DNA of 40,574 nt from Sinorhizobium fredii USDA 205 (GTDB lineage Bacteria; Pseudomonadota; Alphaproteobacteria; Rhizobiales; Rhizobiaceae): positions 1 to 40,574 of the forward strand of contig NZ_AUTC01000165.1 in NCBI RefSeq assembly GCF_001461695.1. Direction: 5' to 3'. The notes beneath the pieces are model-generated. The model saw nothing but the letters and a program-made list of their open reading frames with translations. It had not been told where the DNA came from and searched no databases. Each line of letters starts with the position of its first letter. The first letter of the stretch is position 1. A program made the translations under genes and the position numbers. Shown one piece after another: positions 7,994 through 14,598 of this stretch.

Positions 7994-8045
7994 TAGAGCG
8001 GGATGCGGGCGGAAAACCGCGCACACTTTTCCTCATCCCGCTCTA
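7994..8045. repeat. 12-bp inverted repeat that overlaps the dsbB stop
   Basis: The arms TAGAGCGGGATG (7994-8005) and CATCCCGCTCTA (8034-8045) are exact complements. Inside lies a short GCGGAAAACCGC palindrome. The right arm contains the last codons of the DsbB-like gene, and the stop codon (8033-8035) begins one base outside it, so the element has become part of the coding end. I recall this GAGCGGGATG palindrome from other rhizobial intergenic regions. Confidence 0.75.
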
Positions 8046-8545
8046 GCGGCACCGCGCAGCGCGATCGCCGCGAGGATCAGGCTGGCGATGACGTTCCATC
8101 CGGCGAAGGACAGGCCGAGGATGCGGAGCGCCGCGTCCGTGCAGGACGGGGCATGCTTCGCGTCCAGGTCGCCGAGCAGGTCGCCGACATTGGAGGAAAT
8201 GCCCTCAGCGGTCGTGGCGCAGGTCGACGGACCTTCCCAGAAATGCCATTCGGCACCGGCGTGATAGACGCCGATCCCCGCTCCGACCAGCATCAGGATG
8301 CCGACGAGCCCTAGCAGCGTGCGGGTCGTCCAGGCTGGCAACTTCAGCACGCTGGTGAGGATCGCGAGCAGGCCGAGCGGAATGCCGTAATAATAGGGAT
8401 CGCGCTGCAGCAGGCAGAGGGCACAGGGGATGTAGCCGCCGATATGCTCGAAACCGAGCGCGCCGCCGACAGTCGCCGCCATGCCGAGCGTGACAAGTCC
8501 GGCAAACATGAGTTGCTGGCGTTGCGCGACGGAAACCTCGATCAT
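8033..8545 (-). CDS. DsbB-like disulfide bond formation protein
   Basis: A 170-residue inner-membrane protein of the DsbB family, which reoxidises the periplasmic thiol oxidase DsbA using quinone. The two expected cysteine pairs are present: Cys41 and Cys44 (PCALC) in the first periplasmic loop, and Cys109 with Cys135 in the second. Four membrane helices are seen. The ATG at 8545 has GAGG upstream; a TTG one codon earlier is possible. The last residues (RAG) and the stop fall at an intergenic palindrome, so the C-terminus may differ from relatives. Confidence 0.9.
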   Translation of the reverse strand: MIEVSVAQRQQLMFAGLVTLGMAATVGGALGFEHIGGYIPCALCLLQRDPYYYGIPLGLLAILTSVLKLPAWTTRTLLGLVGILMLVGAGIGVYHAGAEWHFWEGPSTCATTAEGISSNVGDLLGDLDAKHAPSCTDAALRILGLSFAGWNVIASLILAAIALRGAARAG

Positions 8546-8755
8546 CAATACCTCATAGCGGGCGGCGTGGACGACGCCGGCGCGGCCCGTTCAATCGATG
8601 CCGTCTTCATATGTAGGATCGCTTCCGCTGTAAATCGCCGTCAGATGCGACGGGCCGCACGCTTTTGTGATTGCCGTTGCGAAATTCGCAATTTCTCGAT
8701 TGACCGGCGCGAAAACGATCGTGTAAATCGCAAGCCGCTGACATCGCCCAGCCTT

Positions 8756-8841
8756 GCCCCATTGGCGGAATTGGTAGACGCGCTCGACTCAAAATCGAGT
8801 TCCCAAAAGGAGTGCTGGTTCGACCCCGGCATGGGGCACCA
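8756..8841 (+). tRNA. tRNA-Leu (anticodon CAA)
   Basis: An 86-base class II tRNA. The acceptor stem is GCCCCAT (8756-8762) paired with ATGGGGC (8831-8837), the discriminator is A and CCA is encoded. The D arm contains AATTGGTAGAC, the anticodon stem CTCGA/TCGAG encloses CTCAAAA (anticodon CAA, reading UUG), the variable arm TCC CAAAA GGA is long as for leucine, and the T loop GGTTCGACCC is standard. It stands alone. The sequence after it is unlike the surrounding core genes. Confidence 0.97.
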
Positions 8842-9168
8842 CTGGCAAATTCGGCATTGTTTTTGTCGAGTTTTTCGCCTTCAAATCTCTAGAAGACTTT
8901 TACCCTCCTGAAAAACTGGACGCTTTTGTTCCGGTTCTGATCGGCATTGCTGGTCTTCGGGGTCCTTGTTCATCAGCCCCCACAGCGCTCTTGGCGGGCT
9001 TTTTTGATTTGCCGCCTTCGTGTACCTGGTTTTCGGCCACAGCCTTGGGTGCGGTTGATGAGGCGCCCCTGCCCTACATTTAGGGTTGTGTTTTGACGGC
9101 CTACCTACCCAAATGTGTAACTAGACAGGTACCCCTATCGCGAAGCATTTTTTACGCGGGGGTGGCCA
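8842..9168. other. Intergenic stretch after tRNA-Leu
   Basis: These 327 bases hold no recognisable gene. Base composition is visibly less GC-rich than the flanks. The only clear structure is the terminator-like hairpin at 8975-9006. A short open frame beginning at 9093 overlaps the next ORF and has no family similarity, so I do not call it. Confidence 0.5.
8975..9006 (+). terminator. Terminator-like hairpin downstream of tRNA-Leu
   Basis: AGCCCCCA pairs with TGGCGGGCT (one bulge) and is followed directly by TTTTTT. This is a rho-independent terminator shape about 130 bases after the tRNA. It may end the tRNA transcript. Confidence 0.6.
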
Positions 9169-9642
9169 ATGTCGAGCATGAAGGACCTCGCGAAACAAAA
9201 TCCGGGCCTTATCTCAGGTTGGCGTCTTTCCGTCACCCTGCAACCCGGCACACCCCTAAAATGGCTTCTGAGGCATGGGGAAGTTAAGCAGGCTGCCGGC
9301 TACCCCAGTGAAGAAATCCCTGCAAGCTTCGCGGTGTGGATGCCCATCGTCAAGACCTGGGCCGAACTCGGTATTCCCCGCAATGAATCCTCGCCGACGA
9401 TGGCGTCCGCCGTTGGGCAAATATCGGTGGATGGAGGCGATCTTCTGCCTTTCCTCATCAAGTACCGATCGATCGTCGAACTCGTGCCCCTCTCCAATCA
9501 GGGTCGTCACCTAAGGCGATTGAAAACGGAATATCCGGAATTTTCCCACCTGGTCGAACAGGCGTACAGACCCGCTACAGGAAAACTAAAGCGGTTCCCG
9601 GCGACCTACAAACGGCACCTGCGGAGGCTGCCGAAGCGTTAA
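9169..9642 (+). CDS. Hypothetical protein next to tRNA-Leu
   Basis: A 157-residue protein that I do not recognise. It starts MSSMKDLAKQNP at 9169 with GGGGGTGG upstream as a possible ribosome-binding site. No signal peptide or membrane segment is visible. The centre contains a mixed, folded-looking sequence (WRLSVTLQPG, FAVWMPIVKTWAELG) and the C-terminal 25 residues are strongly basic (KLKRFPATYKRHLRRLPKR), which could bind nucleic acid. It is flanked by unannotated sequence on both sides and lies just after a tRNA, so it may be acquired. No integrase is nearby. An alternative is that it is not expressed. Confidence 0.5.
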   Translation: MSSMKDLAKQNPGLISGWRLSVTLQPGTPLKWLLRHGEVKQAAGYPSEEIPASFAVWMPIVKTWAELGIPRNESSPTMASAVGQISVDGGDLLPFLIKYRSIVELVPLSNQGRHLRRLKTEYPEFSHLVEQAYRPATGKLKRFPATYKRHLRRLPKR

Positions 9643-10023
9643 ACTTCCGACGGGCCGCCGCCCGATCGGCTTACAGGGCAGCAAAAAAGGCTGGGCTACT
9701 CCGACGTCCGTGATCGCCTCCCGCGCTGCCAGTACATCCGTGGTCAACGGCAGGAGGGAGCATACACCTTCAGTGTCGGCCTGATTGAATTTTAATCAAA
9801 CCGGAAATCAAAGCGGATCGGACACGTTTCGAAAGAGCGTAATGATCTCGCGTGAAGGACTGGTGTCCGGAGGCGGGCCAAGCCGTTGATCTAGTCGGAT
9901 TGCACATCGGGATGGGGCACGACCACCGCTCGCACGGATGACCGCAGGACTGACCGCGCGCCCCCATTGAATTTCAGGGTGCGGAGATGTTAGCTGCTGC
10001 AGCAATTTTGTCGCGGCAGGGCC
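9643..10023. other. Gene-free stretch with possible coding debris
   Basis: No intact gene is seen in these 381 bases. In the frame of the preceding ORF, reading past its TAA gives a basic alanine-rich stretch (AARSAYRAAKKAGLLRRP) before a TGA. One frame over, a stretch translating as DRLPRCQYIRGQ stays open to 9795. This could be decayed coding sequence. ATGGGGCAC at 9912-9920 repeats nine bases of the tRNA 3' end. The last bases carry the weak ribosome-binding site of the acyl-CoA synthetase. Confidence 0.4.
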
Positions 10024-11664
10024 ATGTTACCGAGAATCGAGAGCTACGAGGAACTCTATCGTGAATTCCGCTGGCGGATTCCGGAGCGGTTCAATATCGG
10101 CGTCGCCGTCAGCGACGATTGGGCGTCGCGCGATCCGGAGCGTGTCTGCCTTGAGCATTTCAGTCCCGGCGGCGCGCATCGCTCGCTGACATATGGTGCC
10201 TTCGCGGCCCGCTCCTCCGGCTTTGCCGGAGGGCTTGCCGCGCATGGCATCAAGCCGGGCGATCGCGTCGCCATCCTGCTACCGCAGGGTTTCGAAGTGG
10301 CGATCGCCCATGCGGCGATCTACAAGCTCGGGGCGATCGCCCTGCCGCTGGCGCTGCTCTTCGGCGTAGAGGCGCTCGCCTATCGGCTGCAGGACGCAGA
10401 AGCAACTGCGATCGTCACCAATCGCTTCGGCTACGAGCGGCTTGCGGCGATCCGGGGCGAGCTGCCGGACCTCCGGCTGGTTGTGCTGGCGGAAGAGGAG
10501 GAACTCCCCGGGACGGTGCAGTTCGACCGTCTGGCGGCGGGCGAGGGCCGCTTCGTCGCTGCCGACACCGGGCCGGACGATCCGGCGCTGATGATCTACA
10601 CGTCGGGGACGACCGGGCCGCCGAAGGGCGCCTTGCATGGCCATCGCGTGCTGCTTGGCCATCTGCCGGGCTTCCAGTTCCACCATCATTTCCTGCCCGA
10701 ACCGGGCGACCGGATGTGGACGCCGGCCGACTGGGCCTGGGCAGGCGGCTTGCTCAACGCGTTGCTGCCCTCGCTGTTCTTCGGCGTGCCGGTGGTCTCC
10801 TCGCCGGCGCAGAAGTTCGATCCGCACATGGCCTTCCGCATCATGGAAGAGATGGACGTGCGCAACGCCTTCATTCCGCCGACCGCACTCAGGCTGCTGA
10901 AATCCGTCGATCGACCGCACGCCCGCTACAGGCTCAATCTGAGGACGATCGGCTCGGCGGGGGAAGCGCTCGGGCGCGAAACCTTCGAATGGGCGAAAGA
11001 GGCGCTCGGCATCGCGGTCAGCGAATTCTACGGCCAGACGGAATGCAACATCGTGATTTCCTCGGCGGCCGATCTCGGCGTGCTGAAGCCCGGCTCGATG
11101 GGCAAGGCCGCACCCGGCCACGCGGTGGCGATCATCGACGGCGAGGGGCGGGTGCTGCCGCCGGGCACGACCGGGCAGGTCGCCGTCAGGCGCCCCGATC
11201 CGGTGATGTTTCTCGGCTACTGGCGAAACGACAAGGCGACCGAGGCGAAGTTCATCGGCGACTGGATGACCACCGGTGACCAGGGCGTCATGGATGCCGA
11301 GGGCTATTTCACCTTCTTCGGCCGGGACGATGATGTCATCACCTCGTCGGGCTACAGGATCGGTCCCGGCGAGATCGAGGATTGCCTGGCGGGGCATCCG
11401 GACGTCCAGATGGCCGCCGCCATCGGCAAGCCGGATCCGATCCGCACCGAGATCATCAAGGCCTATGTGGTGCTGAAGCCCGGGGCAGTTGCGAGCGACG
11501 AGACCGCGGCCGCGATCCGCAGCTGGGTGAAGAACAGGCTCTCCATGCACGAATATCCGCGCGAGATCGAGTTCGTCGACAGCCTGCCGCTGACCACCTC
11601 GGGCAAGGTGATCCGGCGCTTGCTGCGGGAAAGGGCGGCGGCGGAGGTCGCTGCAGGCACTTAA
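10024..11664 (+). CDS. Acyl-CoA synthetase (AMP-dependent synthetase/ligase family)
   Basis: A 546-residue adenylate-forming enzyme that activates a carboxylic acid with ATP and joins it to coenzyme A. The phosphate-binding loop YTSGTTGPPKGALHGHR lies near residues 195-212. The adenine motif is FYGQTECN, the hinge region contains WMTTGDQG and FFGRDDDVITSSGYRIGPGEIE, and the C-terminal catalytic lysine lies in LTTSGKVIRR. The overall pattern is closest to medium-chain/ACSM-type acyl-CoA synthetases, although acetyl- or propionyl-like substrates cannot be excluded. It stands alone on the plus strand, convergent with the acetyltransferase gene, and gives no operon clue. Confidence 0.88.
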   Translation: MLPRIESYEELYREFRWRIPERFNIGVAVSDDWASRDPERVCLEHFSPGGAHRSLTYGAFAARSSGFAGGLAAHGIKPGDRVAILLPQGFEVAIAHAAIYKLGAIALPLALLFGVEALAYRLQDAEATAIVTNRFGYERLAAIRGELPDLRLVVLAEEEELPGTVQFDRLAAGEGRFVAADTGPDDPALMIYTSGTTGPPKGALHGHRVLLGHLPGFQFHHHFLPEPGDRMWTPADWAWAGGLLNALLPSLFFGVPVVSSPAQKFDPHMAFRIMEEMDVRNAFIPPTALRLLKSVDRPHARYRLNLRTIGSAGEALGRETFEWAKEALGIAVSEFYGQTECNIVISSAADLGVLKPGSMGKAAPGHAVAIIDGEGRVLPPGTTGQVAVRRPDPVMFLGYWRNDKATEAKFIGDWMTTGDQGVMDAEGYFTFFGRDDDVITSSGYRIGPGEIEDCLAGHPDVQMAAAIGKPDPIRTEIIKAYVVLKPGAVASDETAAAIRSWVKNRLSMHEYPREIEFVDSLPLTTSGKVIRRLLRERAAAEVAAGT

Positions 11665-11675
11665 AGGACCGTGCT

Positions 11676-11740
11676 GAAAGCGGACAACTACTCGCTCTGG
11701 CCGGCAGGCCAAAGGGGGTAGACTGGCCGCGTCCGCTTTC
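11676..11740. repeat. 10-bp inverted repeat between convergent genes
   Basis: GAAAGCGGAC (11676-11685) and GTCCGCTTTC (11731-11740) are exact complements enclosing 45 bases that have further GGCC pairing. It fills the gap between the convergent acyl-CoA synthetase and acetyltransferase genes. It may serve as a shared transcription end, but the T run is weak. Confidence 0.55.
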
Positions 11741-11760
11741 GTTCCGAGAGCCCAGCCGGC

Positions 11761-13035
11761 CTAGCGCCCCGCCAGCGCCCGTATCTTCTCGCGCAGCAGC
11801 CGCGCCATGTTGCGGGTGTTGCGGTAGAGGTGGAGCTGGGCGGCGACCTGGCGCACGTCGCGGTCGCGGTTCTGCTGCAGGCCGATCACCAGCGTGCCCA
11901 TCTCGTCGCGCTCCTGCCAGAAGCGGGCGATCATCGGATGGTCCGGCACGGCGCAGGAATCGGAGCGGGCGATATTGGCATCGTCGAGATGCCATTCGGT
12001 GAGCTCCGCCAGCAGCAGCTTGCCCGGCGAATACTTCGCATAGTCCTCGTTATAGGCGGTCTTCCACGTATAGGCCTCGCCGGCCATCATCAGGACGACC
12101 ATCGCGGCGATCGCCTTGCCGTCGAGATCGAGCGTGTGGACGCGCACGCCGTCGGCCTCGGCGAGATTGGTGATCGCTTCCCGCGCAAAGGCAGCGCGGA
12201 ACCGGTCCATGATCATGGCGCTGCGCTCGCGGCCCTTCCAGCCGGACGCCTCGAGCGCCAGGAACTCCTCCAGGCGCCAGCGGATTTCCTCGGGTTGGCG
12301 CGCGACGCTGTAGGCGAGCTCACCGCATTTTTCGAGATTGTTCCACTGGCGTCTCAATTCCTTGAAATGGCCGCGGCTGATCGCCTGGCGCAGATAGGTC
12401 GGCCCGTCGAGCAGGCTTTCGAGCATCGGCCGCTCGAAGGTGTCGGTGACCGTCAGCGGCAGGTTCTCGCCGATCGCGACGGCACGGGCGAGCTGCGCGA
12501 ACTTGCCCTTGAGGCGCACATCCGGGAGCACCAGCACCTGCGGCAGGCCGGAGGAGGGGGCGGCGAGCGCCGCGTAGAGGTTGCTGATCGTTTCGGCGGC
12601 GTCTTCCGCATCGAGAAGCGGCACGCCCAAGGGACCGAAGGGATTGGACCAGCCGCGAATGATCGGTGCGCCGATCGAGAAGCCCGGTTTTTCGATCGAG
12701 AAGGGCATCAGGAAGCGCAGCCGGCTGCTGCGCTCGTTGTTGTCGCGGATGACGGCGAGGCGGATGACCCGGTCTTCCAGCCGCGGCATGGCCGGTGCCA
12801 GGAAACGGCCGGTGAAGAAGACGTTCGGCTCGATCGCCCGGTTGGACAGAAAATCGAGCTCCCGCTGCAGCTCGTAGCCGGAACGGGCCGAATAGATGGC
12901 GAGATGCCGCCCGGGCCGTCCGACCGTCAAGGTCCGTTCGGCTTCAGCCGGGTCGAAGCCCGGTTGCGCCAATCCGCCGAGCAGGCGGTTCGCCCTTCCG
13001 TTCGAATCTCCCGGAAACTGGATATTGCCGCTCAT
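11761..13035 (-). CDS. CelD/BcsL-like GNAT acetyltransferase
   Basis: A 424-residue protein with a C-terminal GNAT fold of the FemAB-like Acetyltransf_6 (CelD) type. Homologues often acylate cell-surface polysaccharide or its precursors. The GNAT core is seen in the segment with GVRVHTLDLDGKAIAAMVVLM followed by TWKTAYNEDYAKYSPGKLLL, the latter typical of the family. The start at 13035 overlaps the flippase stop by four bases (ATGA), so the two are translationally coupled. An envelope polysaccharide role is inferred from the pairing; the substrate is unknown. Confidence 0.82.
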   Translation of the reverse strand: MSGNIQFPGDSNGRANRLLGGLAQPGFDPAEAERTLTVGRPGRHLAIYSARSGYELQRELDFLSNRAIEPNVFFTGRFLAPAMPRLEDRVIRLAVIRDNNERSSRLRFLMPFSIEKPGFSIGAPIIRGWSNPFGPLGVPLLDAEDAAETISNLYAALAAPSSGLPQVLVLPDVRLKGKFAQLARAVAIGENLPLTVTDTFERPMLESLLDGPTYLRQAISRGHFKELRRQWNNLEKCGELAYSVARQPEEIRWRLEEFLALEASGWKGRERSAMIMDRFRAAFAREAITNLAEADGVRVHTLDLDGKAIAAMVVLMMAGEAYTWKTAYNEDYAKYSPGKLLLAELTEWHLDDANIARSDSCAVPDHPMIARFWQERDEMGTLVIGLQQNRDRDVRQVAAQLHLYRNTRNMARLLREKIRALAGR

Positions 13036-14459
13036 GGCTTGATCGCCTCGTTCTTGTCATGACCGCTCCTTGCGCCGGCAAGTGCCAGGAGGGTGAAACC
13101 AAAGGTGTGTCTCACCGCGACGTGCAGGATTGCCGCCTCCGCGAACATCGCGCCCGCGGTCGCGCCGGCTGCTCCGGTCAGGCCGAAGAGCGGAATGAGC
13201 GTGACGTTCAGCGCGACATTGGCGCCGAGCGCGGCCGCATAAAGGATGACGCAGAGCTTTTGCCGCCCGGCCATCGTCAGCAGGGTCTCGGCGGGGCCGA
13301 CGAAAGCCTTGGCGAGGATCCCGGTGAGCAGGATCGCCATCAAGGGGGCGCCGGCAGGGAAGGCCGGGCCGAACAGCGACAGCAGCGCCGGGCCTCCCAG
13401 CACGACGGTGCAGCCGATCGCCAGCGACGGCCAGAAAGACCAGCGCGCGCTTTCGATGGCGATCTCCGCCAACTGGTGCCGGTCTTGCGCGGCCATGGCC
13501 GCCGAAAAGCGCGGGCCGGCGGCCGCCTTGACCGCGAACATGACGAAATGGACGAGCGCCATGGTCTTCGCCGCGGCAAAGTAGATCGCCACCTCGTCGG
13601 GCTTCAGATAGAGACCGACGATCACGACGTCGGAATTGGTCAGCAGGAAGCCGAAACCGTCGACGAGGAATACGGGAATGGCGACGCGCAGCCAGCGCCC
13701 GAGATCGATCTTCATCGGGCCTCGATCGTAGTGCCGGTCGAGCCGCCAGACCATCGCGGCAAACTGGCCGAGCGTGGTCACATAGGTCGCAGCAAGCGCT
13801 GCGGTCAGCGCCGTCGTCGCGTCGTGCGGCAGGCCGGCGACCGTCGCCAGTATCATGAAGGCGAGGATCAGCAAGGGACGCACGATAAAGGTCGGGCTCA
13901 TTGCGGCGACCGGCCAGCTATGGGCACGGGCCGTGCCGTCCATCACGTCACCGAGGGCGATCATCGGCAGGGTGACGAGGCCGAGATAGAGGGGAACAAG
14001 GTAGTAGCCTTCGATCGCCCACCCGAAGAGCCAGAGGCCGGCTGTGCCGATCGCGGCAAAGGCGCTCGCGGAAAGCAGCGCGAAGATGCGCGCCGTCGTC
14101 GTCAGGCCGCGGATTTGCGCGAGCGCCGAAGTGGTGCTGTATTCCGGCAGAAAGCGAATGACGGCGGCGTGCAGTCCGAGGCAGGAGAGATTGCCGAACA
14201 GGACCGCCATCACCCAGACGAAGATGAAGATGCCGTATTCGAACTCGCCCATCAGACGCGCGAGAAAGATCTGCGAAACGAAGGCTATTGCCGCGCTGAG
14301 GATGCGGATCGCGAAGACGATCAAGGCCATGCGCTGGGCGCGGCTGCGGGCATCGGAGCCGGTGAGGGCGGTGAGAAGCCCCCGCAACGAAGGGGACAGG
14401 CGGTGCCTCAGCGCCGACGGCAGCATTCGTCCGGCCGTTTGACATACCGCCATCAACAC
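13032..14459 (-). CDS. Oligosaccharide flippase (Wzx/MATE-like)
   Basis: A 475-residue integral membrane protein of the polysaccharide export/MVF-like flippase superfamily, with about 12-14 hydrophobic helices, expected to flip a lipid-linked sugar across the inner membrane. The N-terminal helix with FVSQIFLARLMGEFEYGIF is typical of these transporters. The frame starts at GTG 14459, which has AGGG at good spacing; ATG at 14453 is an alternative. It is the upstream gene of an overlapping pair with the CelD-like acetyltransferase. No glycosyltransferase or polymerase gene lies nearby, so which polymer it serves is open. Confidence 0.85.
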   Translation of the reverse strand: MLMAVCQTAGRMLPSALRHRLSPSLRGLLTALTGSDARSRAQRMALIVFAIRILSAAIAFVSQIFLARLMGEFEYGIFIFVWVMAVLFGNLSCLGLHAAVIRFLPEYSTTSALAQIRGLTTTARIFALLSASAFAAIGTAGLWLFGWAIEGYYLVPLYLGLVTLPMIALGDVMDGTARAHSWPVAAMSPTFIVRPLLILAFMILATVAGLPHDATTALTAALAATYVTTLGQFAAMVWRLDRHYDRGPMKIDLGRWLRVAIPVFLVDGFGFLLTNSDVVIVGLYLKPDEVAIYFAAAKTMALVHFVMFAVKAAAGPRFSAAMAAQDRHQLAEIAIESARWSFWPSLAIGCTVVLGGPALLSLFGPAFPAGAPLMAILLTGILAKAFVGPAETLLTMAGRQKLCVILYAAALGANVALNVTLIPLFGLTGAAGATAGAMFAEAAILHVAVRHTFGFTLLALAGARSGHDKNEAIKP

Positions 14460-14569
14460 GAAGACACCCTGAGATTACGCAATACAGGGCATCACTTCTG
14501 CCAGAACAGCGTTAACAAACGGTTCCGCAAGCCGCTGAGGCGCTGCGCGGCGTCACAGTTCGCCGGATG

Positions 14570-14594
14570 TGAAAATGCCGCCCGGAGGCGGCAT
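14570..14594 (-). terminator. Terminator of secA
   Basis: On the minus strand ATGCCGCC and GGCGGCAT form a perfect 8-bp stem around TCCG, followed by TTTTC. It begins 5 bases after the secA stop codon, the expected place for a rho-independent terminator. Confidence 0.75.
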
Positions 14595-14598
14595 TTCG

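Noticed and set aside
8640..8911. Open frame crossing the tRNA-Leu gene
   Set aside because: Its central part is simply the translated tRNA, and no ribosome-binding site or family similarity exists.
9912..9920. ATGGGGCAC as a right attachment site matching the tRNA-Leu 3' end
   Set aside because: Only nine bases match and the flanks diverge. No integrase gene is present, so the match may be chance.
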